64,000 bases of DNA from Sphaerotilus montanus (GTDB lineage Bacteria > Pseudomonadota > Gammaproteobacteria > Burkholderiales > Burkholderiaceae_C), in NCBI RefSeq assembly GCF_013410775.1, contig NZ_JACCFH010000001.1:4712001-4776000 (forward strand). Direction: 5' to 3'. How positions within the stretch are numbered: position 1 is the first letter of the stretch; each line of letters starts with the position of its first letter. Of this stretch, positions 1 through 8,588 are shown piece after piece. The notes under the pieces are model-generated. The model did no database searches. It worked only from the letters and a program-made list of their open reading frames with translations, and was not told the DNA's origin. The position numbers and the translations under genes were made by a program.

Positions 1-781
1 TCTTGCCAGGCAGCGCGTCGATGGTGATGCGCACCGGCTGGCCGGGCAGGACACGGGGCGCGTCCACCTCGTCCATCGGCGCCTTGATGTAGAGGCAGGA
101 GTCGTCGATCAGGTCGATGGCCGGCGGTGTGGGCACACCCGGCGGCGAGGGCGTCGAGTACTCGCCCACCTCGCCGACGATCTTCGCGACGCGGCCGTCG
201 AACGGCGCGACCAGGCGCGTGCGGCCCTGCTCGACCCGGGTGGCGCCGACGCGGGCCTGCGCGGAGACGACATCCGAGCGGGCGGTCTGGCAGGCAGCGC
301 GGCGGGCATCGGCTTCGGCGCGGGCCGCCTCTTCACGCGACACCGAGACGAAGCCCTGCGCGCGCAATTCGCCCTGGCGCTGTGCCTCGCGGGCGGAGGC
401 CTCGGCGGCGGTGCAGGCCTCGACGACGCGCTTGCGCACCGTGTCCAGCTGCGCGGTGGCCAGCGCCTGCTGCGCCTGCTGGTCGTCGTTCCAGAGCTTC
501 ATCAGCAGCTGGCCCTTGCGGACACGGTCACCCTCCTTGACGTCGAGCAACTCGATGCGCCCGCCCATGATCGTGGACAGCCGCGTGCGCTGGCAGGCTT
601 CGACCGTGCCGGCGCGGGTGTTGGCGATGGAGGATTCGACCTGCCCGCGCCCCACCTCCACCGTGACCACCGCGACCGGCTTGGGCCGCCGCAGCCACAC
701 GACGCCCCCGGCCAGCAGCCCGAGAACGACCAGGGTGATCAGGCTGCGGCGTAGCCAGGGCGAGGCAAGAAGGATGGTCAT
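1..781 (-). CDS. HlyD-family efflux periplasmic adaptor subunit (partial, C-terminus off the left edge)
   Basis: Membrane fusion protein of a tripartite efflux or ABC export system, bridging an inner-membrane pump and an outer-membrane channel. Read on the minus strand from the ATG at 779-781, the frame stays open to the window edge. One N-terminal membrane anchor lies at about residues 10-26 (LITLVVLGLLAGGVVWL). A biotinyl-lipoyl-like half follows (GGRIELLDVKEGDRVRKGQL), then an Ala/Glu/Arg-rich alpha-helical hairpin with paired helices, the second lipoyl half (LVAPFDGRVAKIVGEVGEY) and the start of the beta-barrel (VLPGQPVRITIDALPGK). Pump and outer-membrane partners must lie beyond the left edge, so the substrate is unknown. 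A 20-bp dyad upstream (859-878) may be its operator. Confidence 0.85.
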   Translation of the reverse strand, partial: MTILLASPWLRRSLITLVVLGLLAGGVVWLRRPKPVAVVTVEVGRGQVESSIANTRAGTVEACQRTRLSTIMGGRIELLDVKEGDRVRKGQLLMKLWNDDQQAQQALATAQLDTVRKRVVEACTAAEASAREAQRQGELRAQGFVSVSREEAARAEADARRAACQTARSDVVSAQARVGATRVEQGRTRLVAPFDGRVAKIVGEVGEYSTPSPPGVPTPPAIDLIDDSCLYIKAPMDEVDAPRVLPGQPVRITIDALPGK

Positions 782-858
782 CGGCGCGGTCACGGTTTGT
801 GCTGCAGTGCACACATTCTGCGCGCCACACGGCGTCAGCGGGAACCGCTCCATGCACA

Positions 859-878
859 AGGTTGAGCGTTGTCAACCT
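859..878. promoter_or_regulatory. Perfect 7-bp dyad upstream of the efflux adaptor
   Basis: AGGTTGA at 859-865 and TCAACCT at 872-878 form a perfect inverted repeat with a 6-bp centre. On the minus strand the right arm contains TTGACA (875 to 870), a consensus -35 hexamer. It sits about 87 bp before the adaptor start at 781. A TetR- or MerR-type operator is a reasonable inference; no regulator gene is adjacent in the window. It also resembles a TTGA-N6-TCAA site but does not match the GCACTCAA half-site found further on. Confidence 0.4.
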
Positions 879-893
879 GACCGGCACCGCGAC

Positions 894-1289
894 TCAGCAG
901 GCATGCGACTCCCGGAAGCGGGCAGCATCGGCGATCTGCACCACGACCCGCGCCGCCTCGATCTGCAGCACCGTGCCGGAGATCAGGCGCACGTGGCAGA
1001 CCACCAGCCCGCGCCTGTCGAGTGGCAGCGGCAGCACGTGCGCGGCCGGTCCGAGCGGCTGGCCATCCAGCAGCAGGGTGCCATGCGCGACACCACCGAG
1101 CGCCGGGCCGTCCCCACGCCACGTCGCACCCTCGAACAGGAGTTCGAGCGGACGCAGATAGCCCTCCTGCCCATCGTCCGTGCGGCGGCAGGCCGCAGCG
1201 GACAGGCGCAGGCACAGCGTCCCGGGCATGGTTTCAGCGAGGCTGGCGAGTTCGGAGTCGGGCCAATGGAGGAAATAGGCGGCAGGCAT
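894..1289 (-). CDS. Hypothetical protein, 131 aa
   Basis: I do not recognise a family. The protein starts at the ATG at 1287-1289 (MPAAYFLHWPDSELASL) and ends at TGA 894. It looks like a small soluble beta-rich domain: an N-terminal ligand-like segment, the stretch EGYLRPLELLFEGATW, and the alternating hydrophobic stretches VLPLPLDRRGLVVCHVRL and IEAARVVVQIADAARF. There is no signal peptide or membrane segment. It sits between a divergent metallophosphoesterase (33 bp away) and the efflux adaptor on the same strand. Frame choice rests on amino-acid composition and on other frames giving Arg/Ala/Pro-rich nonsense. The function is unknown. Confidence 0.6.
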   Translation of the reverse strand: MPAAYFLHWPDSELASLAETMPGTLCLRLSAAACRRTDDGQEGYLRPLELLFEGATWRGDGPALGGVAHGTLLLDGQPLGPAAHVLPLPLDRRGLVVCHVRLISGTVLQIEAARVVVQIADAARFRESHAC

Positions 1290-1322
1290 GCGGCCATCAT
1301 CCACCAAAGCTAGACTCGCCCG

Positions 1323-2147
1323 ATGCGCCTGCAGATCTTCTCCGACCTCCACCTCGAACGCATCCCGGACTGGGAGCCGGTCCCCGCCCCCGGCGCCGAT
1401 GTGCTGGTGCTCGCCGGCGACATCGGCTCCTACCAGACCGGATCGCTGCTGCCGGACGGCGATTTCGGACTGACGCGGTTTTCGCCGATCCACGGCGCGG
1501 GGCACTGGCGGCACGTGCTGTTCGTGCCCGGCAACCACGAGTACGACGGCTACGAGCTGAGCGAGGCCGGCGAGCGCCTGCAGGCGCTGTGCACGCGGCT
1601 GGGCATCACCTGGCTGGACCGCCGCCGGGTGGTCATCGACGGCGTGCGCTTCCTCGGCACGACGCTGTGGAGCGACTTCGACGCGCTGGGCCAGCGCGAG
1701 AAGGCCTTCCGCGCGGCGAACTTCTACCTGCGCAAGAACACCTGCCTGCGCGGTGGAGAGCCGATGCTGGCCGAGTCGATGCGCGCACTGGCGCTGGAGT
1801 GCCAGCAGTGGCTGCGCACCGCGCTGGCCGAGCCGTTCGACGGACCGACCGTGGTCGTGACCCATTTCGCCCCGACGCTGGCGAGTGCCGATCCGCGCTA
1901 CGGCCTGGCGCCGGGCACGGCCGGCTTCTGCAATGCGCTGGACGATCTGGTGGCACGGGCCGACCTGTGGATCCACGGACATCTCCACTGCCCCGTCGAC
2001 CACGTCACCCGCGGCTGCCGGGTGGTGGCCAATCCGCTCGGCTATGCCGTCAAGGGCGAGCAGGCAGCGTTTCGTCCCGCGACAGCGCTCACGGTGCCCC
2101 GGCGCTTCACAAGGTCGAGCACCGCAGCACCGATGCCGGCAGGCTGA
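1323..2147 (+). CDS. Metallophosphoesterase
   Basis: Calcineurin-like phosphoesterase of 274 residues, expected to be a cytosolic two-metal hydrolase of a phosphomono- or phosphodiester; the substrate is unknown. The family signature is complete: D8-x-H10 (FSDLHLER), GD at 32-33 (LAGDIG), GNHE at about 70-73, a later VTHFAP histidine, and GHLH near residue 220 followed by the usual NPLGY end motif. The length is typical for small stand-alone members. Its last 41 bp overlap, tail to tail, the end of the YhaN-like gene on the other strand. It is not a SbcD, since that role is filled by the gene at 5640-6920. Confidence 0.88.
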   Translation: MRLQIFSDLHLERIPDWEPVPAPGADVLVLAGDIGSYQTGSLLPDGDFGLTRFSPIHGAGHWRHVLFVPGNHEYDGYELSEAGERLQALCTRLGITWLDRRRVVIDGVRFLGTTLWSDFDALGQREKAFRAANFYLRKNTCLRGGEPMLAESMRALALECQQWLRTALAEPFDGPTVVVTHFAPTLASADPRYGLAPGTAGFCNALDDLVARADLWIHGHLHCPVDHVTRGCRVVANPLGYAVKGEQAAFRPATALTVPRRFTRSSTAAPMPAG

Positions 2148-5100
2148 GCCGCGCCAGATCGAGCAGGTGCTGGTGGTGGGTGAAGACCAGCACCTGCGAC
2201 CCCTGCGCGAAGTCGGCCAGCATGCGCAGCACGCGCACGGCACGGTCGTCGTCGGACGTCATCAGGACATCGTCCAGCACCAGCGGCAGCTGGGTGCCGC
2301 GGTCGCGGTGCATCTGCAGCGCGGCCAGGCGCAGCGCCAGATAGAGCTGGTCGCGCGTGCCCTCGCTGAGGCCGTCGACCGTCAGCGTGCGGCCGTCGCG
2401 GCGCCGGAGGTGCAGTACCGGCCGGTGTTCGTCGTCGCCGGGTTCGCTCTGCAGGCGGTCGTACTCCCCGCCCGTCATCGCCGCGAAGCAGATGGAGGCG
2501 GCGCGCAGGATCGGCCCCTGGGCCCGTTCGCGGAACTGCCCCAGCGCCTGCGCCAGCAGGGCCTGCGCGAGCCGGGCACGCATCCACGGCACCAGTCCCG
2601 AACGCACGGCCGCACCGGCCTGCTCCATGTGTTCCCGGGCCTGGGCCGCCAGGTCGCCCGAGTCGACGGCATCGCGGGCGCGGCGGGCGGCTTCGTCGCG
2701 CTGCCGGGCAGCCTCCAGGCGCGGCGCCAGATCGGTCAGCGCCCGTTCGCACTGCGCCGCCTGGGCCTGGGCCTGCGCCAGATCGACGTCGCCGACCAGG
2801 GCGCGCAGTGCCGCCTCGTCGCCCCAGCCCCCTTGGGCCAGCAGATCGCGGACGTGGTCGCGCAGATGCTCGGCGTCGCGCCGCAGCCGGGCCCGCTCTT
2901 CGGCGGCCGGCAGCTCGGCTTCGGTGCGCACGCCGGCCGCCGCGCACAGGGCGTCTCGGGCCTGTGCGAGCTGCTGCAGCGCGGCGAGGTGGTGCTGGCG
3001 ACGCCCGGCCGCCTCGTCCAGGGCCTGGGCCAGCACCTGGCGACGGCCCTCCAGGCGGCGGGCTTCGTCCAGGCGCCGGCCCAGGTCGTCGATCCAGTGG
3101 CGCAGGTCCGCGGGCGGCGGCGGCTCCTGCAGGACGGCCGCCAGCTCGGCCGCCTTGCGCACCAGATCGGCCAGCACACGCTGCGCCCGGGCGTGGGCCA
3201 GCCGGGCCTGGGCCAGCTGGTCGACGGTGGCGCGCACCTGGTCCCACTCCAGCAGCCGGGCACGTGCGGCCACGCCATCGGCCGTTCCGGGCAGGCGCAA
3301 GGCGTCGTGCACCGGGCGGAGCGCTGCCGCCGTGGCCTCGGCCTCTGCCCGCAGGCGATGTTCCTCGCGTTGCTCGCGCTGGCGCTGTTCCTGACGCAGA
3401 GCCTGTTCGGCCGCCGCGGTCAGCGCGGCCTGTTCCTCGCGGGCGAAGGTGTCCTCGCACTGGCGGGCCAGCGCCAGCAGGGTGGCGATCGGCGTGTGGT
3501 CGGCGACCGGCATCCCGGAGGCCGGTGCAGCCGCCTGCAACGCCGCACACAGTCCCTGGCGCACCTGATCGGCCACGGCCTGCGCACGCTGCGCATCGAG
3601 CGCCAGCCGCTCGACCTGGTCCGCCGCGTCGCGGACGACCCGCAGCCGGGCCTGCCATTCGCGCAGGGAGGTCGGCTCCAGCGCCGGCAGTCCGGCCTCC
3701 TGCAGGCGGGTCAGCCAGCCCGAGGAACGCGCGGCCTGTTCCGCCTGCAGCTGCCCGCGTTCCGCCTGGCGCAACTGCCGATCGCGCGCGAGGTCGGCGA
3801 TCTGGCGCTGCAAGGCCTGGAGTTGCGCGGCGCGGCCGGCATCGCGGGCCAGCGCATCGGCCAGCGCATCCGCCTGGCGCACGGCCTGCTCGAACCCCTG
3901 CAGCGCCGGCTCCGCCGCAGCGGGCGGGCCGCTGGCGAACTCCGCGCGCAGGTTGGCCCAGGCGGCATCGCGGGCGGTCCGGGCGGCGCGCACATCGTCG
4001 GCGGTCGGCACGACGCCCTGCGACAGCAGCTGTGCCCGCTCCGCCTCCCGGCCTCGCAGGGCTTCCTCGATCTGCGCCAGCCGCAGCGCGAGTTCGCTCT
4101 GGCGGGTGCGGCCGTCATCGTCCGTGCGCACGGCGTGGTCGATGTCCACCTCCAGCACGGGACAGGCCGACCGCACCAGGGCGACGGTCCAGCTCCGGCC
4201 GTGGCCGAGATCGGACAGGGACGCCGCCAGACGCTGGCGGGCCAGGGTCTGCTCGGCCGGCAGGGCGGCCAGCCTGGCCAGCACCGACTCGGCACGCACG
4301 ACCGCGTCGCAGGCACTGCGCAGCGCCACGCGGGCCGGATCCGACGCGATGCGCACCGGCACCGGCACGGACACGGAAGTGCCGTCACCCGATGCCGCCG
4401 CCCCCGCATCGCCCTGGCGCGGCTGCATGGTCTGGCAGTGTTGCTGCAAGGCGCGCTCGGCTTCGGCCCGTGCCGAGAGTGCCGCCTCGGCCTGGGCACG
4501 CGCCACCGCGGTCGGCGCCAGGGACAGCAGGGTCTCGGGCGACAGGTGGGCGTCGATCGCCGCAAGCTGCTGCGCCAGACGCTGTTCGAGCCGCACCTGC
4601 TCGGCAGCGGTTTCAGCGAGGTCGCGCTGGCACTGGTCCAGCGTCTCCCCTTGCGCGACCAGACGCTCGATGGCCGCCGCCGCCAGCAGCACGGCCGGCG
4701 ACGACGGCGGCAGCGCCTCCAGCTCGCGCTGGTGGCGGCCCACGCTGTCACTGACTGCCGCCAGTGCCTGCTGCTGTTCGGCCGTGCTGGCCTGGAGCGC
4801 GGACCGGCTGGCCGCGGCGTTTTCACCGAGGCGGGGGGCATCGGCCAGCTCGGCGCAACGCTGCACGGACTGGTCCAGCCGCACCAGCAGCGGCGCGACG
4901 GCCAGCCGATCACGCCACTGTCGGGCCTGGCGGTCGAGGTGCGCGTGGGTGTCGAGCAGGGTCTGCAGCGCCTGCCCGGATTCTTCGCAAGCACGCTGCA
5001 GATCGGCCCAGGCGGTCGGCCGCAGGGTCGCGTCCTTCAGGATGGCGAGCTGGTCGGCGTGCTGGCGCAGCGCTTCGTTGATGCGCCCGCGGCTGCCGCG

Positions 5101-5643
5101 CGCCCCCGGGACGAAGTGGCGGCGGGCCTCCTGCTCCAGCCGTGTCACCACGGCCTGCAGACTGCGCACCCCGGCACTGGCCTCGAACAGCGCCGCGCCG
5201 AGATCACCCTCGCCCGCGAGCAGCGCACGACCGCCCTGGCGCAGCCGCTCGTGGTCCAGCCCGTACAGCGATTCGTGGTCCGCCCGGGTCAGGCCGCCGG
5301 TGAGCTGGTGCTCCAGATCGGCGGACGCCGGCACGGGCACACCGTCCGCGCCACACACGCTCAGCGTCTGGCCGCGGCCCTTGCGGCGCACGACCTGGAC
5401 CTCGCGGCCGTCGCGGTCCAGCAGCACGGCGCCCAGGCGCATCGCCGGGTGGTCGTGCACGAAGTCGTCGGTGCTGCGCACCTCGATGCCATGGCGCAAG
5501 GCGGTCAGCGCCCGCAGGGTCGAGGATTTTCCGGCCTCGTTCGGACCGCAGACCAGATGCAGCCCGACCGACCCGTCGCCCAGATCGAGCCAGCGGTCGG
5601 TGAAGGGCCCGAAGGCCTGGAGATGCAGGCGCAGCAGCTTCAC
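2107..5643 (-). CDS. YhaN-like AAA family ATPase (SbcC/Rad50-like)
   Basis: Large 1178-residue SMC/Rad50-type ATPase, inferred to act in DNA end processing or repair with the nuclease encoded just upstream. The GTG start at 5643 overlaps the upstream TGA by 4 bp (GTGA), so the two are translationally coupled. The N-terminal Walker A is GPNEAGKSS at residues 33-41. A long Ala/Gln/Glu/Arg-rich coiled coil fills most of the protein. The C-terminal head has an ABC signature-like LSEGTRDQLYLALRLA and Walker B LPLVLDDVLMTSDD. The zinc-hook CxxC of classical SbcC is not evident, which fits the YhaN branch. The 3' end overlaps the convergent metallophosphoesterase by 41 bp. Confidence 0.85.
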   Translation of the reverse strand: MKLLRLHLQAFGPFTDRWLDLGDGSVGLHLVCGPNEAGKSSTLRALTALRHGIEVRSTDDFVHDHPAMRLGAVLLDRDGREVQVVRRKGRGQTLSVCGADGVPVPASADLEHQLTGGLTRADHESLYGLDHERLRQGGRALLAGEGDLGAALFEASAGVRSLQAVVTRLEQEARRHFVPGARGSRGRINEALRQHADQLAILKDATLRPTAWADLQRACEESGQALQTLLDTHAHLDRQARQWRDRLAVAPLLVRLDQSVQRCAELADAPRLGENAAASRSALQASTAEQQQALAAVSDSVGRHQRELEALPPSSPAVLLAAAAIERLVAQGETLDQCQRDLAETAAEQVRLEQRLAQQLAAIDAHLSPETLLSLAPTAVARAQAEAALSARAEAERALQQHCQTMQPRQGDAGAAASGDGTSVSVPVPVRIASDPARVALRSACDAVVRAESVLARLAALPAEQTLARQRLAASLSDLGHGRSWTVALVRSACPVLEVDIDHAVRTDDDGRTRQSELALRLAQIEEALRGREAERAQLLSQGVVPTADDVRAARTARDAAWANLRAEFASGPPAAAEPALQGFEQAVRQADALADALARDAGRAAQLQALQRQIADLARDRQLRQAERGQLQAEQAARSSGWLTRLQEAGLPALEPTSLREWQARLRVVRDAADQVERLALDAQRAQAVADQVRQGLCAALQAAAPASGMPVADHTPIATLLALARQCEDTFAREEQAALTAAAEQALRQEQRQREQREEHRLRAEAEATAAALRPVHDALRLPGTADGVAARARLLEWDQVRATVDQLAQARLAHARAQRVLADLVRKAAELAAVLQEPPPPADLRHWIDDLGRRLDEARRLEGRRQVLAQALDEAAGRRQHHLAALQQLAQARDALCAAAGVRTEAELPAAEERARLRRDAEHLRDHVRDLLAQGGWGDEAALRALVGDVDLAQAQAQAAQCERALTDLAPRLEAARQRDEAARRARDAVDSGDLAAQAREHMEQAGAAVRSGLVPWMRARLAQALLAQALGQFRERAQGPILRAASICFAAMTGGEYDRLQSEPGDDEHRPVLHLRRRDGRTLTVDGLSEGTRDQLYLALRLAALQMHRDRGTQLPLVLDDVLMTSDDDRAVRVLRMLADFAQGSQVLVFTHHQHLLDLARLSLPASVLRCSTL

Positions 5644-6920
5644 CGGACGCCGCCGACGGGGACGCTGTCCGGCAGGCCGGCCCCGAGTTGCGCCAGCACC
5701 ATCGCCTCGGCATCGGCCAGCAAGGCCCGCCACTGGTCCGGGGTCAGGCGGTCGGGTCGGGCATCGCCCAGATCGACCGGCAAGGCGGGCAAGGACTCCA
5801 GGGCCGCCAGTGCCCATTGGCGCAGGGTGGTGTCGTCGCCCGCGAGCCGATCGACCAGGCGGACCACCTCGCCCAGCGCATCCGGCCGCTCGGACGCGGC
5901 CGCGCGGTCCAGCGGAGAAGTCAGCTCGGACAGGACACGCTCGATCCAGACCTCCGGGCCGTCCCAGTGGCGCAACCCCGCCTGCAGCGCAGCCTCCAGC
6001 AGCCCGGGCTGGACGGCCTCCATCTGGTGGAGCACGGACTCGCCCCGCAGTTGCACGCGCACCACGTGGAGGCGGCTCCGGTCACCCGCGAGGAGCACCG
6101 CCAGCGCCGCAAGGAACTGCGCACGCAGGGCATCGATGTCGGTCAATGGCTGGCAAGGCAGCGTCAGGACGTGCCAGCGCACGACATCCAGCGCCACGAA
6201 TTCGGTCTGTGCGAGTTGCCCGTCCTGCACGGTAACAATTTCGCACCCTTTGGGTCCGGTTTCCAGTGCGTGCCGTCCCTGCAGATTGCCGGGAAACACG
6301 ATGCGGGGCTGCGATTCCCGCACCACCTGCCGGGCGTGGATATGTCCGAGGGCCAGATAGTCATATCCGGTGGCCGCCAGCAGATCGACCCGGGTGGGTG
6401 CATAGGTTCCGTGGTCGGGACTGCCGCTCAGGCTGGTGTGCAGCACACCGATATTGAAACAGCCACGCACCGCAGCGGGATAACCCGGCACCAGATCTTC
6501 CGTGACGGCACGGTTCGGAAAGCTGCGGCCATGCACGGCCACACCGAGTTCGGCCAGCACACGTGTTTGCGCCACGCGCGAGCTGAACACATGGACATGG
6601 TCTTGCCGGGGCAGCTGGCGTGAAATGACGCTTTCCGCATCATGGTTGCCGCGCACCACAAAAACGAAAATACCGTGTGCAGCGAGTCGGGCCAGTTGTT
6701 CGTGGACAAACAGACCCGTCCGGAAATCGACCCAGTCGCCGTCGTAGAGATCGCCGGCCAGAATCACGAGATTCACCTGCCGGCGCACTGCCAGATCGAT
6801 CAGTGCGACAAACGCCTGCCGGGTGGCCCCGCGGAGACGTTCCACCGGGGCGCCGTCCTGGGCGTGGAGCCCCCGCAAGGGACTGTCGATGTGGAGGTCC
6901 GCCGCGTGCAGGAATTTCAT
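5640..6920 (-). CDS. YhaO-like DNA repair exonuclease (SbcD/Mre11-like)
   Basis: Metallophosphoesterase nuclease of 426 residues, predicted partner of the YhaN-like ATPase in a two-gene operon, comparable to Mre11-Rad50 or SbcCD. The ATG at 6918-6920 opens MKFLHAADLHIDSPL with D8 and H10. It continues with LAGDLYDGDW, VVRGNHDAES, a later GVLHTSL and the metal-binding GHIHARQVV. After the catalytic part of about 270 residues comes a C-terminal region with acidic and Leu-rich helices, likely the ATPase-binding portion. The stop overlaps the yhaN GTG by 4 bp. It lies 16 bp downstream of the H-NS-like gene's stop on the same strand. Confidence 0.88.
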   Translation of the reverse strand: MKFLHAADLHIDSPLRGLHAQDGAPVERLRGATRQAFVALIDLAVRRQVNLVILAGDLYDGDWVDFRTGLFVHEQLARLAAHGIFVFVVRGNHDAESVISRQLPRQDHVHVFSSRVAQTRVLAELGVAVHGRSFPNRAVTEDLVPGYPAAVRGCFNIGVLHTSLSGSPDHGTYAPTRVDLLAATGYDYLALGHIHARQVVRESQPRIVFPGNLQGRHALETGPKGCEIVTVQDGQLAQTEFVALDVVRWHVLTLPCQPLTDIDALRAQFLAALAVLLAGDRSRLHVVRVQLRGESVLHQMEAVQPGLLEAALQAGLRHWDGPEVWIERVLSELTSPLDRAAASERPDALGEVVRLVDRLAGDDTTLRQWALAALESLPALPVDLGDARPDRLTPDQWRALLADAEAMVLAQLGAGLPDSVPVGGVR

Positions 6921-6936
6921 GCGCGACGGCAGCGGC

Positions 6937-7281
6937 TCACTGCGCCGGTGCTTCGATCAGGAATTCGTCCTGCGTGCGGCCGCTTTCCAGCGCGGCCACC
7001 AGCCAGCGCGGCTTCAGTCCACGGCCGGTCCAGGTGGAGCCCGTCGACGGGTCACGGTATTTGGCGGCAACCTTGGAGGGTTCCTTGTCCGGATTGGCGG
7101 CCTTGCGTCCGGTGACGGTGAGGTCAGCCGCGGTGATGCCGTGCTGCGCCATCAGGGTCTTGATCTCGTTGATCACACCGGCACGCTGAGCCGACTGGAA
7201 TTCAGCGATCGATTTCGCGATTTCCTGCTGCTGGCGCAGCAATGCGTCTTTCTGTGCGATCAGTTCCTGAAGTGTCGTCAT
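6937..7281 (-). CDS. H-NS family nucleoid-associated protein
   Basis: 114-residue H-NS histone-like DNA-binding protein. It binds AT-rich DNA and silences horizontally acquired or stress genes. The N-terminal half (TLQELIAQKDALLRQQQEIA) is the oligomerisation coiled coil. The C-terminal half has the DNA-binding core, KYRDPSTGSTWTGRGLKPRW, with the WTGRG loop that inserts in the minor groove. The ATG at 7279-7281 gives the normal length. Upstream lies an AT-rich tract with an inverted repeat (7361-7392), a plausible autoregulatory site, though I only infer this. Burkholderiales genomes often carry several such short paralogues. Confidence 0.92.
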   Translation of the reverse strand: MTTLQELIAQKDALLRQQQEIAKSIAEFQSAQRAGVINEIKTLMAQHGITAADLTVTGRKAANPDKEPSKVAAKYRDPSTGSTWTGRGLKPRWLVAALESGRTQDEFLIEAPAQ

Positions 7282-7360
7282 GGCTGGAATTGGTTTTGAG
7301 TGAAGACAGAGCACATGCTCGGGGTGAAGTATGCCGCCTTTTTCCCAAGGCAAGTCCATC

Positions 7361-7392
7361 CATTCCATGAAAAAATATTAATCAATGGAATG
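7361..7392. promoter_or_regulatory. AT-rich inverted repeat in the H-NS promoter region
   Basis: CATTCCAT (7361-7368) and ATGGAATG (7385-7392) are perfect 8-bp arms around a 16-bp A/T-only-like centre (gaaaaaatattaatca), in a neighbourhood otherwise well above 60% GC. It lies about 80-110 bp before the H-NS start. Such tracts are preferred H-NS sites, so autorepression is plausible. It could alternatively mark the end of the dusA transcript, but it is not followed by a GC stem with a T-run. Confidence 0.4.
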
Positions 7393-7431
7393 AATGCACC
7401 GGCCACCGCCCTGCAAACACCAGAATGCGGT

Positions 7432-8478
7432 TTATTCCACAGTGACGGCCTGAAGCTCCACAGGATTCGGGCGCGACCGTGCATTGAATTGCCGGGCCAG
7501 TTCCGACGGGAGACTGGACTTGTGGCGGTGGTCCGACCAGTACTGGCGCCAGAGTCGCGCACCCCGCTCGCCATTCCAGAGCCCCAGTGCGTGGCGCATG
7601 GCGGTCGGCCAGGGCCGCCCTGCCTGGTGAATCCGGTCCAGATAATCGAACCACCGGGTTTCCACTGAATCACGGCCGTCGGCAGGACCCGTCTGGCCGA
7701 AAAACCGCGCATCCCACGCCGACATCATCCAGGGGTCGTGGTAGGCCTGCCGTCCCACCATCACGCCATCGACATGGGCCAGATGGGCGTCGATTTCATC
7801 ATCACTGCGCACGCCGCCGTTGAGCACGATGGTCAGGTGCGGGAAGTCCTGCTTGAGCCGGTAGACCAGTTCCGGCCGCAGCGGCGGAATGTCGCGGTTT
7901 TCCTTGGGACTCAGCCCCTTCAGCCAGGCGTTGCGGGCGTGGACGATGAAAACAGTGCAACCGGCATCGGCCACGGTGCCGACAAAGTCCCGCACGAAAT
8001 CGTAGCGTTCGACCTGGTCGATGCCGATGCGGTGCTTGACGGTCACGGGCAGGTCCACCGCGTCGCGCATGGCCTTCACGCCGTCGGCCACCAGTTGCGG
8101 CTCGGCCATCAGGCAGGCACCGAAAGCCCCCTTCTGCACCCGCTCGCTCGGGCAGCCGCAGTTCAGATTGACCTCGTCATAGCCCCACTGCTTCGCCAGC
8201 CGGGCACACGCGGCCAGATCGGCCGGCTCGCTGCCGCCAAGCTGCAGCGCGACGGGATGTTCGGCGGGGTCGAAATCGAGGTGCCGCGCCGCATCGCCAT
8301 GCAGCAAGGCACCGGTCGTGACCATCTCGGTATAGAGGCGGGTCTGGCGGGTGAGCAGGCGGTGGAAGTAACGGCAGTGCCGATCGGTCCAGTCCAGCAT
8401 CGGGGCCACGGACAGGCGCCATGGGGAATGCAGCGACACAGGAGACGGCGGGAATGTAGGGGCGGCAGGCGTATTCAC
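7432..8478 (-). CDS. dusA: tRNA-dihydrouridine(20/20a) synthase DusA
   Basis: FMN-dependent reductase that makes dihydrouridine at positions 20 and 20a of the tRNA D-loop. Family marks in order: SVAPMLDWTDRHCRYFHR near the N-terminus, YTEMVTTGALLHGD, VALQLGGSEP, LNLNCGCPS-type segment (VNLNCGCPSERVQKGAFGAC) holding the catalytic cysteine, TVKHRIGID, and HARNAWLKGLSPKENRDIPP, which is typical of DusA rather than DusB or DusC. I prefer the GTG start at 8476-8478, because upstream in-frame starts run into the divergent gene at 8589 and add residues unlike the family. That gives 348 aa. Confidence 0.93.
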   Translation of the reverse strand: MNTPAAPTFPPSPVSLHSPWRLSVAPMLDWTDRHCRYFHRLLTRQTRLYTEMVTTGALLHGDAARHLDFDPAEHPVALQLGGSEPADLAACARLAKQWGYDEVNLNCGCPSERVQKGAFGACLMAEPQLVADGVKAMRDAVDLPVTVKHRIGIDQVERYDFVRDFVGTVADAGCTVFIVHARNAWLKGLSPKENRDIPPLRPELVYRLKQDFPHLTIVLNGGVRSDDEIDAHLAHVDGVMVGRQAYHDPWMMSAWDARFFGQTGPADGRDSVETRWFDYLDRIHQAGRPWPTAMRHALGLWNGERGARLWRQYWSDHRHKSSLPSELARQFNARSRPNPVELQAVTVE

Positions 8479-8588
8479 CCGCCCATTATCCCGGGAGTCC
8501 GGCCGCCCGGCACTCGCCCACCGGAGACCCGCCGAGTCGTGCGAATTTAACGATTGCGACAATCTTTTACGCGATGTTACATTGAGGC

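Noticed and set aside
1885-6360. A 1491-codon plus-strand open frame opposite yhaN and yhaO
   Set aside because: It is antisense to two well-supported genes, its translation is Arg/Gln/Gly-rich with no domain, and such long antisense frames are common when GC content at third positions is very high.
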